Positions 51,779 to 61,591 are shown, counted from the first letter of the stretch. The stretch: DNA of 64,000 nucleotides from Bacillota bacterium (GCA_019422105.1 JAHZDZ010000005.1:153107-217106), one strand, 5' to 3'. A program made the numbers and translations. The notes: generated from the letters alone by a model not told the origin.

Positions 51779-52603
51779 TTACTCCTGAATGTATTTGTCT
51801 AAGATTTCCTGGTATTTACCATTTTCTTTGATGTTGGCAAGTCCGTCGTTGAATTTCTGAAGCAGCTCTTCGTTAATGCCTTTGTTTACCGCAAAGCCGT
51901 AAGAGGAGCCCTGCTCTTTTTCTGTAACAATCTTGAGGCCGTTATTCTGAGAAATGCCATAGCCGAGAACAGGATAATCCTCGAAGCAGGCTACTGTATT
52001 GCCAAGCTTAACATCCTCATACATACTGGAGGACTCATCAAAATATACTGTCTCAAAGCCATACTCTTGCTGAATGGATTCCGCAAAGGTAGCACCCTCT
52101 GTACCTGTCTTTATGGCAACCTTTTTGCCTTTTAAATCCTCATAGCTTTTGATTGTGTCGTCGTCCGCTGCAATACCCATAACAACGCCTGAATCAAAAT
52201 AAGGCTCAGAGAAGTCAAATTTTTCTTTTCTCTCGTCTGTAATGCTCATTCCTGCAATAACGCCGTCAACCTGCTTTGCCTCAAGAGCCTGCACAGCCGC
52301 ATTAAAACCAAGCACCTTTACTTCATATTTAATGCCCTGATCCTCAGCGATTGCTTTTAAAATATCCATATCAATGCCGACAAATTCACCGCTGGCATCC
52401 TCAAACTCAAATGGCGGGAAGGTTGTATCTGTTGCAACTAAATATGTAACATCTTCTCCCGATGCTTCCTTATTGTCAACGTCCTCCTTCTGCTCCTCCT
52501 GCTTATCAGGCGCCGGAGCCTCTTCTTTTTTCGAGCACGCTGTAAATCCGAGAACCATGCTTACTGCTGCAACTGCTGCAATCACTGTTTTAAATTTTTT
52601 CAT
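51779..52603 (-). CDS. Amino acid ABC transporter substrate-binding lipoprotein
   Basis: A 274-aa SBP_bac_3 lipoprotein. The signal peptide ends in a lipobox (MVLGFTACSKK), followed by a Glu/Lys/Asp linker. The binding domain has TTFPPFEFEDASGEFVGIDMDILK, the amino acid recognition segment AGMSITDERKEKFDFSEPY, and VAIKTGTEGATFAES. The specificity is probably glutamine, cystine or arginine-like; residues alone do not settle it. It is the first gene of the operon, with a promoter at 52742-52770. Confidence 0.95.
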   Translation of the reverse strand: MKKFKTVIAAVAAVSMVLGFTACSKKEEAPAPDKQEEQKEDVDNKEASGEDVTYLVATDTTFPPFEFEDASGEFVGIDMDILKAIAEDQGIKYEVKVLGFNAAVQALEAKQVDGVIAGMSITDERKEKFDFSEPYFDSGVVMGIAADDDTIKSYEDLKGKKVAIKTGTEGATFAESIQQEYGFETVYFDESSSMYEDVKLGNTVACFEDYPVLGYGISQNNGLKIVTEKEQGSSYGFAVNKGINEELLQKFNDGLANIKENGKYQEILDKYIQE

Positions 52604-53261
52604 CGTTATCCCTCTCCTTTATTTTTTTATTTCTGTAACAATAGTGCGGATATAGCCAATACCGACCGTAAGACCCCCAAACCTGCCTTCCTGCCCACCG
52701 TATCTGCAAAGGCCAGACACTACCCACATGCGTCGCGAATAATTATACCACAAAAAACCTGAAAATACAAATTTCATTTCATTGTTCCCCATAATATGTC
52801 TTTTGCACAAAGACATACAAAATGACAAAACAAATTCATATTTGCAGCGTCATATGTAAAGGCTGCCGGTTCCAATTGGGATGTCATAGAAAGACTTTGC
52901 TCAGAAATACACGGATAAATGAAACCTGCTCTCCGGCTTCGTATTTTATCTCCGTTTCAGTCTGAGACAAAAGTAAGGGAAAAATAAAAGTGAATTTATA
53001 CCATCTATTTATTATATTGTTTCTTTATCTACATAACAAGACCAATTTGAAAATTTGTCATGAAATTGGCAATTTTTAGATGGTTTTAATCCAAAAAAAC
53101 ATTTTTTTGTTTTATTTATGCAGCCATTCTGTATAAATGTTCTCCCCGTGCACCATTTGCCCATTCATTTTCTCCTTTGACTCTTATTCATTATTCACAA
53201 ATAGCGGTAATTTATCCCCTTTTTGGACTGACAAAATAATTGCGTCCGATTCCGGCAAGTG
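52604..53261. other. Promoter-bearing gap of the amino acid transporter
   Basis: About 660 bp. It holds the sigma-A promoter and a 9-bp inverted repeat (TATGTCTTT, 5-nt loop, AAAGACATA, 52795-52817) upstream of it that might be an operator. The rest is very AT-rich with no gene. Confidence 0.5.
52742..52770 (-). promoter_or_regulatory. Sigma-A promoter of the amino acid transporter operon
   Basis: On the minus strand TTGTAT (52770-52765), a 17-bp spacer, and TATAAT (52747-52742). It lies about 140 bp upstream of the binding protein's ATG at 52603. Confidence 0.65.
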
Positions 53262-54311
53262 TTAATCCGTAATCCGTATACTGTCCGCATTTTCCTTTGT
53301 CACTATACTGTAGGGAAGTCTTACATATTTGCCGTTTATGAGATTAACGCTGTCCTCCGGATTTTCTCCCACAGAAAGGCTGTATGCCAAATCCACCATT
53401 GCTTTCGCCTGGCCATAGGCATCACTTAATACGGTGCCGAAAAGATATCCCTCCTTAATTGATTCCAAAGCAGGCTGTGTACAATCTACACCGACAATAA
53501 CAGGCATGTCCTGCGTTTCCCTCGCCAGGTAAGCGTCAATAGCCCCCAAAGCCATATCGTCATTATTGCACATCACAAGCTCTATGCTGTCTTTATAGGT
53601 ATCAATCCACTGCGCCATTTTTGTGCTGCCCTGTGCTCTTTGCCAGTTGGCCGTATCGTTTGCCAGCTTCTCCACCTTTATGCCCGAGGCAGTAATGGAT
53701 TTAATGGAAAACTCCGTGCGAATCAAGGCGTCCTGATGTCCCTGCTCCCCCTCAAGCATCACATACTGTATCTTTCCGTCCCCGTTTTTGTCCACGCGCA
53801 GAGGATCCCTGTTGTACTCCTCTACAATTATCTGCCCCTGCATAATTCCCGATTCGCTGGCAACAGCGCCGACATAATATACCTTGTCCCACCGTTCCAA
53901 ATCCTCATTGACCGGTTCCCTGTTAAAAAATATAATGGGAATATCCGCATTTTTGGCCTTGTCTATTACTGTTGAGGCCGCTGTCCTGTCTACCAGATTG
54001 ATACACAAAACATCATACCCCTGCTCAATAAACTTGTCTATTTCATCATTCTGCACAGACTGATTTCCCTTTCCGTCTGTCACATTGACCGTTATCTTTA
54101 CCTGCTTGTCCTGTTCCTTCTGTTTTGCCAGCTTCTCAAAATTGTTATAAATAGAGGTAATAAACGTATCATCCTGTTTATACAGCAATACGCCTACCCT
54201 AAGCTGCGGTACGGCAGAGGGCGTTTCTTCCTTCGCGCAGCCCGTAAAAGCGGCACCTAAAAATAAAACGGCAAAACAAAAAATCACATTTCTTTTTCCT
54301 GTTCTCCTCAT
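53262..54311 (-). CDS. MglB-like galactose-type sugar-binding lipoprotein
   Basis: A 349-aa exported lipoprotein with lipobox FTGC. The mature protein is a type I periplasmic sugar-binding fold: VGVLLYKQDDTFITSIYNNF, NLVDRTAASTVI, PIIFFNREPV, VYYVGAVASESGIMQG, MCNNDDMALGAIDAYL and VGVDCTQPALESIKEG match the D-galactose/glucose-binding protein. The acidic site loop DKNGDGKIQY resembles the calcium loop of MglB. It ends an operon with another binding protein and a YesMN two-component system, and no ATPase or permease adjoins it on this side. It may feed a separate transporter or serve sensing. The ATG at 54311 is preferred. Confidence 0.88.
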   Translation of the reverse strand: MRRTGKRNVIFCFAVLFLGAAFTGCAKEETPSAVPQLRVGVLLYKQDDTFITSIYNNFEKLAKQKEQDKQVKITVNVTDGKGNQSVQNDEIDKFIEQGYDVLCINLVDRTAASTVIDKAKNADIPIIFFNREPVNEDLERWDKVYYVGAVASESGIMQGQIIVEEYNRDPLRVDKNGDGKIQYVMLEGEQGHQDALIRTEFSIKSITASGIKVEKLANDTANWQRAQGSTKMAQWIDTYKDSIELVMCNNDDMALGAIDAYLARETQDMPVIVGVDCTQPALESIKEGYLFGTVLSDAYGQAKAMVDLAYSLSVGENPEDSVNLINGKYVRLPYSIVTKENADSIRITD

Positions 54312-54335
54312 CTGCCCCACCCTTTCTATATACCT

Positions 54336-55301
54336 TTATCTGACAAACGGAAACAGCAGCCTCTGACAGCGGGTATCATACATATTGGCGCTGTTTATTA
54401 TCATATATTCTATCTCCGCGTTTTGAAAGCTGCCTTTCTTTTCAATGCCGTCCACAGCAGCCTCCACACCCAGATAGCCGATGTTGAAATCATTTTGTGC
54501 AACAATGGTGTGGATTATCTTTTTTTCCAGAAAGGATGCTATCTTCCCCGACGCTCCAATGCCATACAGCGCAATATCCTCCTGTCCGCCCGCCTGAATA
54601 GCCTGTGCCGTAATTTCAAGCATGGAGGAATCCAGACATACCAATACATCGGCAGAGCCATCCTTCAGTATACTGGAAACATAGCCGGCGGCAAGCTGGG
54701 TGTTGTCGGAGAGCTTATATAAGATAACCTCCGCTCCCGCCGCCTTGAGGGTATCGTAAACACCGCTGCACCTGTCACTGATATTACCGCAGTTTTCACT
54801 GTTTTCCAAAACGGCAATCTTTCTTTTATAGATACCGCCCTGTATGATTACCTTCGCCAGACTTTTTCCCATTTCAGAGTTATTTGCACTGATATATGCC
54901 TTTATACTGTCAGAATTTACCGGAGATTCTATGGCAACCACAGGTATTTTTTCCCCTGCCTCCTCCACAGCCTCCTTAAGCCCCTCACTGTTGGCCGCGG
55001 ATATCAATATAGCGTCTGCGCCATTATTCATCTCCCTCTGAATCAGTTCCATCTGCTCCTGTAAATCGTTCTCCTCCGTCAAGGTAATGTAGCTGACATC
55101 CACACGGAAATCACTGGCCGCCTGGTCAATTCCCTGCTTCATGGCCGCCAGGGAATCACTGGTTTTCCCCCGTCCTATCACTGATATCTCATAAAATTCC
55201 CTCTCCTTGGCCCCTCCCTCAATACCGTAGGAAAAAAGGAGCGCCAAGCCGGAAAAAACAGAAATAACGATCAGGATAACGAAAAATTTTTTCATTCTCA
55301 T
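54336..55301 (-). CDS. Type I sugar-binding protein (sensory?)
   Basis: A 321-aa protein with an N-terminal membrane helix (RMKKFFVILIVISVFSGLALLF) and no lipobox, so it is probably anchored by this helix. The Peripla_BP_4 fold is seen in ISVIGRGKTSDSLAAMKQGIDQAAS, ADAILISAANSEGLKEAV, AVLENSENCGNISDR and VLVCLDSSMLEI. In other clostridia a similar protein between HK and transporter genes acts as the extracellular sensor of a three-component system. The start at 55301 follows GGAGGGG. The gene sits directly between the kinase and the MglB-like gene. Confidence 0.82.
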   Translation of the reverse strand: MRMKKFFVILIVISVFSGLALLFSYGIEGGAKEREFYEISVIGRGKTSDSLAAMKQGIDQAASDFRVDVSYITLTEENDLQEQMELIQREMNNGADAILISAANSEGLKEAVEEAGEKIPVVAIESPVNSDSIKAYISANNSEMGKSLAKVIIQGGIYKRKIAVLENSENCGNISDRCSGVYDTLKAAGAEVILYKLSDNTQLAAGYVSSILKDGSADVLVCLDSSMLEITAQAIQAGGQEDIALYGIGASGKIASFLEKKIIHTIVAQNDFNIGYLGVEAAVDGIEKKGSFQNAEIEYMIINSANMYDTRCQRLLFPFVR

Positions 55302-55418
55302 TGGTGCCCCTCCTCCCGAAAAACGATTCATATGATTGCTGCGCAAAAAATACCCAAAACGGACAGCGTTTTCGAAACGCTTGTTGTTCGGCTTAAAGCC
55401 CCTACTCCCGCCGCCCCC

Positions 55419-57233
55419 TTACGAAGCGGGTGATTTGTCAGAATCCGTTAAATCATTGATATCCACCCGGGGTAAATGAATACGCACCGTTGTACCCTCA
55501 TCAGGCTCGCTGAAAATAGTCAGTCCATATTCCTCTCCAAAATAAATCTGTATCCTTTCATTTACATTTTTAAGTCCGATACCGCTTCCTCTTCCCCTCG
55601 TTCGGCTCTCGTGAGTCATAAGCCTGTTCACGACCTCCTGGGGCATGCCAAGGCCGTTATCGATTACATCAATATAGAGATCGCCGTTTTCCAGATAGGA
55701 GTTGATTTCAATTTCGCCGTCCCCATCCTTAAACTCCATACCATGGTATATGGCATTTTCAAGTATAGGCTGAACCACCAGCTTGATGGTTGCAAGAGGA
55801 AGCGTCTCCTCCTGTGCGTTAATTTTGAACGTAAATTTATTCTTAAAACGCATATGCTGTATTGTCATATAATTTTTTGCATGCTTCAGCTCATCCTCCA
55901 CTGTTATAATATTTCTGCCCTTGCTCAACGAAATGCGGAAGAAATTGGCAAAGGAGGTGACCATTAAGATTGCCTCCTGGTACCGCTCGTTTTCGATCAT
56001 CCACACAATAGAGTCCAGGGTATTATAAAGAAAATGAGGATTAATTTGGGCCTGCAAAGCGTCCAGTTCATTCTTTCGCTTTGCCTCCTGCTGCAAAACA
56101 ATATCATCCATCAATTTATGCATCTGCGCAACCATGTCCTTGATGGCCTCGCCCAAATGCCGTATTTCATAGGAACCGCCGACAGCTATCGTGACGTTTT
56201 CCTTTCCGCCCTCCAGCTCTCTGACGGAGTTTTCCAGTGCCAATATTGGATTTGCTATTTTAGAGGAAACAAAATAGATAATAAATGTCATAAGCAAAAT
56301 CGTAAACAGCAGTATAAAAATCATAAATATCCTGATCTGAAAATAGCTTGCGGATACATCCCTGAGAGGGGTAACGCCAATAAGCTTCCATCCCGTATAG
56401 CCCACCGTTTTTACCGTTATGAGGCGTTTTTCACCGTTAAACTCCTCTTTGTGGTTGCCATCCTCATAGCCTGCCGCCATGATATTATTTTCCTGTACCA
56501 GATTGGAATAAATAAGCTGCTGGCGCGGATGGTATATTATTTCCCCCTCGCCGTCAATTAAATACAGATAGCCGGAATTGCCCAGATTGACATTTTTGCA
56601 AATCTGCTCAATACCGCTGAAATTCATATCGACCAATAAAACACCGCTCTCAATATTTCCGCCCCTTGTCAGCTCTACAGCCCTGCTCAGGGACACTACC
56701 CAGCGGTATTTGTAATCCGCATCATCAAAAAGATTTTGCACATGGGGTGTTGAAAAATGAAGGTTTTCTATCTGCTTTGTTGCTTTTTTAAACCACTCCT
56801 CGTTTTCAGGACTAACCGTCCTTTTGATGGTATCAATAGGCGTAGCCGCAACCAGCGAACCCTCCTCCGAAAAAACGGCAATGCTTATGAGCGACTCCCT
56901 GTTTGTCTCATAGAGCAGATTCATCTCGTCATCAAAGCTTTCCGAGGACAAATCTGTATTTTTGATTACCCTGTAATACATAGAATCGGAAACCTTCATC
57001 ATACTGCGCAGGTAGACGTCCACATTCAGATTAACCTGATCCAGTATCCTTTTGTTATACTCGGATACAGAGGCTTCATTGGAGGTGGTAAACCGCACAA
57101 GCAGGGACATGCCTATGAAGACCATGCCTATTACCGCTATGGCGGTAAAGGAAATGGCAATCATATACTGGATGCTCTTTTTCTTGTAGTAGCTTGTCAG
57201 CTTCTGAAAATATTTTTTCACAGGATTTCCCAT
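55419..57233 (-). CDS. YesM-type sensor histidine kinase
   Basis: A 604-aa kinase. Two transmembrane helices (about 23-45 and 290-313) flank an extracellular Cache-like domain. A HAMP domain follows, then a His_kinase domain with the phospho-acceptor motif AQINPHFLYNTLDSIVWMIEN and a HATPase domain (VVQPILENAIYHGMEFK, DNGLGMPQEVV, GSGIGLKNVNERI). This is the YesM/LytS architecture found upstream of sugar transporters. The start at 57233 follows GAGGGATAGT; the frame extends to TTG 57245. The AraC-type regulator lies 8 bp upstream. Confidence 0.93.
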   Translation of the reverse strand: MGNPVKKYFQKLTSYYKKKSIQYMIAISFTAIAVIGMVFIGMSLLVRFTTSNEASVSEYNKRILDQVNLNVDVYLRSMMKVSDSMYYRVIKNTDLSSESFDDEMNLLYETNRESLISIAVFSEEGSLVAATPIDTIKRTVSPENEEWFKKATKQIENLHFSTPHVQNLFDDADYKYRWVVSLSRAVELTRGGNIESGVLLVDMNFSGIEQICKNVNLGNSGYLYLIDGEGEIIYHPRQQLIYSNLVQENNIMAAGYEDGNHKEEFNGEKRLITVKTVGYTGWKLIGVTPLRDVSASYFQIRIFMIFILLFTILLMTFIIYFVSSKIANPILALENSVRELEGGKENVTIAVGGSYEIRHLGEAIKDMVAQMHKLMDDIVLQQEAKRKNELDALQAQINPHFLYNTLDSIVWMIENERYQEAILMVTSFANFFRISLSKGRNIITVEDELKHAKNYMTIQHMRFKNKFTFKINAQEETLPLATIKLVVQPILENAIYHGMEFKDGDGEIEINSYLENGDLYIDVIDNGLGMPQEVVNRLMTHESRTRGRGSGIGLKNVNERIQIYFGEEYGLTIFSEPDEGTTVRIHLPRVDINDLTDSDKSPAS

Positions 57234-57241
57234 ACTATCCC

Positions 57242-58852
57242 TCAATTTCCCCTGTACTTGGACGGTGGTACACCAAAATGCTTTTTAAAGACATAGCTGA
57301 AATAATTCGGCTCGGTATAACCAACCTTCTGGCTGATAACGTACGTTTTATCATCAGTTGTATTTAAAAGCTTCACCGCCTCCTCCATTCTCACATTGGT
57401 CAGATAGGTGACAAAGCTCACCCCTGTCTCTCTTTTAAATATGGTCGAAAAATAGGCAGGGCTTACGTGAAGAAAGCTGCACAGCATTTCCACAGACACC
57501 TCACTGTTGCTGTAGTTTTCATTGACAAATTCCTTTGCCTTTTCCGCCAGCATTTTTGCGGAGTCCATCCTTTCCCTTTTGATAAGAGAACTGATTTTTA
57601 CACAGACATCGTAAAACCAATTACGCAGATCGCTTAAGGATTCATAATCCGCCAACTGGGAATACCCCTTGAAATCCCTCCCGAAAATCTCCTCCGCGTC
57701 AAGCTTGTATGCTCTCACAAGCTTTAAAAGCTCAGATAAAATTTCAGTCAGATAAATCTGATACTGGTTAAAGGGAAGTCTAGCTTCCTTAAATCTGCCT
57801 ATCAGCTTATCGATAACTCTTCTGATGTCATCCGGTGTTTCAAGTTTTATGGCGTTGAGCAGATCCCTCTCGTCCTGCTCGTCAAACTGCAATTCGTTTG
57901 TCAGCTCGTCCGGCTCCATATCATCAATATAAATAGCCTTGTCACCCATTAATACGCGGTAATCCACCGCACTTCTGGCGCCCTGATAGGAATACTTCAA
58001 ATGCGTTATTTTATCACAGGGGGAGCCAATGCCTGCGGAAACGGGAAGCCCCAGAAAACGGTTGGCTATCTTACAGATGCGGTTCATGGCATCCACCGTC
58101 TTAATGACATCCTCCTTCGTCTCCATCATGACAATCAGTACAACCTCATCATTGTAAATAAAGCTTCTATAGCGAAAACCGTCGTTCATATTTTCATCTA
58201 CAATTCCCTTGAGAGAAAGGGGTATCAGTTCCGATTTGCTTTTGAACAGATTTTCCTCCTCCCCTTCTTCCTCCTCAATATCCGTATGGACTGCTACCGC
58301 CGTCCACCAGGAAGCAGACAAATCCACGGCATACTGAATTTCCAGCTCCTGTATTCTGCGAAAGGAGATCTTGCCATCCACAATACGTGTCAAAAACTGC
58401 TCCCGCATTACCGGCAGGCTCTCCTCATAGTATTTGCTTAATTTCTCGACATTTCTTTTTTCATTGATTTCATTGTCCAGCTGCTTTTTTATTTTCATGA
58501 GTAAAAGCACCAGATCCGCCGCGTTAATCGGCTTTAAAATATACTCAAAGGCATTAATCTTGATCGCTCTTTGGGCATACTCAAAATCGTCAAAGCCCGA
58601 AAAAAGCACAAGCTTCGTATTGGGCATGCGCTCGGACAAAATTCTGCCAAGCTCAAGACCGCTCATAAAGGGCATTTTTATATCCGTCATCACAACATCC
58701 GGCTTTATCCTTTCCGCCAGCTCCAAAGCCTCCTGTCCGTTTTCCGCAGCGCCTGACAATACAAAGCCTGTCTCTTCCCAGTTAATTTTATTGATGATGC
58801 CGTTTCTGATTTCCTCCTCATCATCTGCCAATATCACTTTATAGTATGCCAT
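57242..58852 (-). CDS. YesN-type response regulator with AraC DNA-binding domain
   Basis: A 536-aa regulator. Receiver domain: YYKVILADDEEEIRNGI, phospho-acceptor Asp in DVVMTDIKMPFMSGLELGRIL, and FEYILKPINAADLV. A long middle domain of unknown fold (about 130-430) is typical of the YesN family. The C-terminus has two helix-turn-helix motifs of AraC type (VSVEMLCSFLHVSPAYFSTIFK and VISQKVGYTEPNYFSYVFKKHFG). The start at 58852 follows GGGAGGG; the frame continues to 58945 without a site. It controls carbohydrate genes in related bacteria, so the adjacent sugar-binding genes are likely targets. Confidence 0.93.
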   Translation of the reverse strand: MAYYKVILADDEEEIRNGIINKINWEETGFVLSGAAENGQEALELAERIKPDVVMTDIKMPFMSGLELGRILSERMPNTKLVLFSGFDDFEYAQRAIKINAFEYILKPINAADLVLLLMKIKKQLDNEINEKRNVEKLSKYYEESLPVMREQFLTRIVDGKISFRRIQELEIQYAVDLSASWWTAVAVHTDIEEEEGEEENLFKSKSELIPLSLKGIVDENMNDGFRYRSFIYNDEVVLIVMMETKEDVIKTVDAMNRICKIANRFLGLPVSAGIGSPCDKITHLKYSYQGARSAVDYRVLMGDKAIYIDDMEPDELTNELQFDEQDERDLLNAIKLETPDDIRRVIDKLIGRFKEARLPFNQYQIYLTEILSELLKLVRAYKLDAEEIFGRDFKGYSQLADYESLSDLRNWFYDVCVKISSLIKRERMDSAKMLAEKAKEFVNENYSNSEVSVEMLCSFLHVSPAYFSTIFKRETGVSFVTYLTNVRMEEAVKLLNTTDDKTYVISQKVGYTEPNYFSYVFKKHFGVPPSKYRGN

Positions 58853-59726
58853 GGGAAATCCCTCCCTGAATTTTATCAATAATGCATCATAAATCGGCGC
58901 GGAGAACCTCGCAAAACCTTGTTTTACTCGGTCGCGTTGCTCCACAAGCCATTCAATAGAGCGTTTCCAATCCGCAAGCGGTTTGTTCTCGCTCTATTTC
59001 CTGCCTTTCTCCGCTTTTTTCACGAATATTATATCATATTTTTTTATTAAAAATCCTAATTACTTTCCGTTTTCACGTATAATGCATAGCAGTATACACA
59101 AAATGGATTTTTCAATATAATTTCTGTTTTCTTTAGAGATATTATACCATAAGGGCAAAGCATAACTCGAAAAAACTTCGTTTTTTCTCATTTGCGCAGC
59201 GCGCGGTGAAACAAAAAGGCGTTTTGCCGCAAACTCCGTTTGCCAACCGCCCTTTTCAGCTATGCCTTTTTACGGATAGGATACCATAAATTAACGCCGA
59301 GAGCTCTGCAAAACTTGTTTTGCCCGGCCGTTTTACTTCTCAAATCCCGCAACAAAGCTTACTGCATAAAAGGGTTGTACTCCCTTGACATCCATGTTTT
59401 GGTATGCTATCTTTCATGGTATATGAGAGGTTCCTGCAAACTTAACCGCACCAAAAATACAAAACAGAAGGGAGGACGCATCTTTTTCCGCCTTTATCAT
59501 GGCAATTGATTTTATCGGATAATTGTCAGTATTTTACCCTTTGAAAGGGAAGGGTTTATTTTTGACTGTATCTGCTATGAAAAACAATTCTCATCAATCC
59601 ATACATCTGGAAGCTTTCTTCTCAGATGTAAACGGACAGATAGAGGTGGTTTTTGTGTGGTAGAAAATCGGATTATCAAGGATTAAATCGGGCAAAAGGC
59701 ACGCATCGAAAAAGGAGTGATTTTTT
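58853..59726. other. Long hairpin-rich non-coding gap
   Basis: About 870 bp with no gene. It contains a hairpin (AATAGAGCG at 58955-58963, CGCTCTATT at 58990-58998, with CCGCAAGCGG inside), AAAAAACTTCG-TTTTTT-like small palindromes, and two copies of an imperfect ~45-bp motif around CTCGCAAAACCTTGTTTTACTCGG (about 58900 and 59300). A TTGACA-17 bp-TATCTT promoter (59385-59413) may drive the downstream peptidase gene. Confidence 0.55.
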
Positions 59727-60962
59727 TTGCAGGAATTAACGTCCAGACTTATGGCAGATGAAAAAGTAAAAAAAGCAATACAACTGATGGAGGAAAACGC
59801 AAAACAAACAGTGGAGGAGCAGATGGTTCTTTGCGCAATTGCATCCCCTTCTCATCACGAGGAGGCCCGTTCCATGCGATATTTGGAAATGCTGGAGGAA
59901 ATCGGCTTTGATGAAACATGGACAGATGACATGCACAATGTATTTGCCAGAATGAAGGGAGTCGGGCAGGGACCTGCCCTGATGCTTGCCGCTCATCTGG
60001 ATACCGTGTTTAGCTCTGACGTAGACTGTACTCCGAGAATTGAAAACGGCATAATCTACGCGCCGGGAATCGGCGACGACGCAAGGGGCTTGGCGGAGCT
60101 TTTAACAATTGCCAGAACAATGAAAACCTGTGGTATCCTTCCCGTAGGAGACATACTGTTCTGCGGCAATGTATGCGAAGAGTCCCGCGGCAACATGGAG
60201 GGTACCAAATATATTTTTAAAACGCGCGGTGATATTGACGCTTTTATCACAGTAGACGGCCTGGCGGTAAATAATCTTGATTATAACGCCCACGGCAATT
60301 ATATCTGCCGCATAACCTATCATGGATTCGGAGGCCATACATGCAGCGGCTATGGGACACCCAATCCCATTTATGCCATGGGGCGGGCAATCAGCAGGCT
60401 TCAAAAAATAAAAGTGGATCCAGACACCTATACAATTTTCAATCTCAGCATGGCACAGAGCGGCTTCACCTACAATGCGATTCCGACAGAGGGTTCCCTG
60501 ACCGTAGATATGCGCTCCTCCTATCAGAATTTGCTGGAGGAATTAAAGAGCAATATTATCAACATATGTGAGGAAGCAGGGAATGAGGAAAACGCATTTT
60601 GCAGTCATCCGGATCCAAAACGGCAGCTGTCAGTCACAGTGGATATATTAAACCACAGTCCTGCAGGCAGACAGCTGGAAAGCGACCCGATTGTACAGGC
60701 CGGTATAGCGGCATACAAAGCTTTTGGCATTGAACCCAAGATTTCCGTGGCCTCCTGTACCGACGCCAATATTCCTATCAGTCTTGGCATTCCCGCATTG
60801 GCCCTTGGCCGTGCCGGCACTACCTCGTTTCATCACAGCTTAAAGGAGCAGTACGACCCTTCGGAGGGACATTTGGGCCCTCAGCGCACTCTGCTGTTGG
60901 CACTGATGCTTATTGGCATGGAAGGCGTATGCAAGCCTGTTCTTCAAAAACTCTGCAGATAG
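59727..60962 (+). CDS. M20-family metallopeptidase
   Basis: A 411-aa zinc aminoacylase/peptidase of the M20 family. Metal ligands and catalytic residues are seen: LAAHLDTVFS (H and D), APGIGDDARGLAELL, the Glu pair in CEESRG, and GLAVNNLD. The lid domain lies around 185-300. The first codon is probably TTG at 59727 behind AAGGAGTG. Members cut di/tripeptides, N-acyl amino acids or carbamoyl compounds; the substrate is unknown. It lies alone between the YesMN operon and the mgl genes. Confidence 0.9.
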   Translation: MQELTSRLMADEKVKKAIQLMEENAKQTVEEQMVLCAIASPSHHEEARSMRYLEMLEEIGFDETWTDDMHNVFARMKGVGQGPALMLAAHLDTVFSSDVDCTPRIENGIIYAPGIGDDARGLAELLTIARTMKTCGILPVGDILFCGNVCEESRGNMEGTKYIFKTRGDIDAFITVDGLAVNNLDYNAHGNYICRITYHGFGGHTCSGYGTPNPIYAMGRAISRLQKIKVDPDTYTIFNLSMAQSGFTYNAIPTEGSLTVDMRSSYQNLLEELKSNIINICEEAGNEENAFCSHPDPKRQLSVTVDILNHSPAGRQLESDPIVQAGIAAYKAFGIEPKISVASCTDANIPISLGIPALALGRAGTTSFHHSLKEQYDPSEGHLGPQRTLLLALMLIGMEGVCKPVLQKLCR

Positions 60963-60999
60963 CGCCTTGGCATTGTAAGTGAATAAGGAACCATTGTAA

Positions 61000-61041
61000 A
61001 AGAGGCTGCCGAAATTACATCATTTCGGCAGCCTTTTCTTT
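61000..61041 (+). terminator. Intrinsic terminator of the M20 gene
   Basis: GGCTGCCGAAAT pairs perfectly with ATTTCGGCAGCC around TACATC and is followed by TTTTCTTT. Downstream, 61042-61263 shows no convincing gene. Confidence 0.9.
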
Positions 61042-61263
61042 CTGCTATTCTGTTTATCATTTTTTTAAATTCTTCGTCTGACTCTTCCAAAATGAAAGGC
61101 GCCCTACTGTCTGTGCTCTTGTCTGTCAGCATAAAAGCTGCTATAAAAAAGTCTTTCTCAGGCAACCTGACTTAAGAATATAAAATGCACTCTATCGCCG
61201 GATTTCTAGGGAAAACGCGGACAGGATATGCCTTAAGCTCACAAAAAAAATTACCTAAACGAA

Positions 61264-61296
61264 AGAAAGAAAGCTTGATTAATCAAGCTTTCTTTC
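61264..61296. terminator. Bidirectional intrinsic terminator
   Basis: GAAAGAAAGCTTGATT and AATCAAGCTTTCTTTC form a perfect inverted repeat with essentially no loop beyond the central bases. It closes the small membrane protein gene on the minus strand. Confidence 0.75.
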
Positions 61297-61393
61297 CTAT
61301 TTTCTTATGTTCCCGGTCATAGTCAAAATTTTCTTTTTTCATCACTGTTCTCTTCTGTTTTATGGAAATCCATAGAAAGAAAAGAGTTCATTT

Positions 61394-61591
61394 TTATCTT
61401 GTCCTTAGCGCCACTATAAAAGCCAGCACCAAAATCACAATAATGACACCTATAAAAATATCCAATGACCTTTTAGAAATCGCTATATTGTCATAATAAT
61501 TTTGTCTGACGCCCAATTGCTTTGGAAACTTTTTTTCATCCTCGTTCTTATCAGCTTCTGACGACTCTGACATAACATTCTTTTCTTCCAT
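61394..61591 (-). CDS. Small tail-anchored-like membrane protein
   Basis: A 65-aa protein. The N-terminal ~40 residues are acidic and polar (SESSEADKNEDEKKFPK), and the C-terminus is one hydrophobic helix (SLDIFIGVIIVILVLAFIVAL) followed by RTR. The start at 61591 follows an AGGTAGG site; an upstream ATG at 61609 lacks one. No family is recognised. The layout suggests insertion by the C-terminal helix with the N-terminus inside the cell. Confidence 0.7.
   Translation of the reverse strand: MEEKNVMSESSEADKNEDEKKFPKQLGVRQNYYDNIAISKRSLDIFIGVIIVILVLAFIVALRTR

Noticed and set aside
60944..61165. A minus-strand frame of 73 codons overlapping the 3' end of the M20 gene.
   Set aside because: It starts with TTG, has no ribosome binding site, runs through the perfect terminator at 61000-61041 and overlaps coding sequence. 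It is more likely a chance frame or a remnant.
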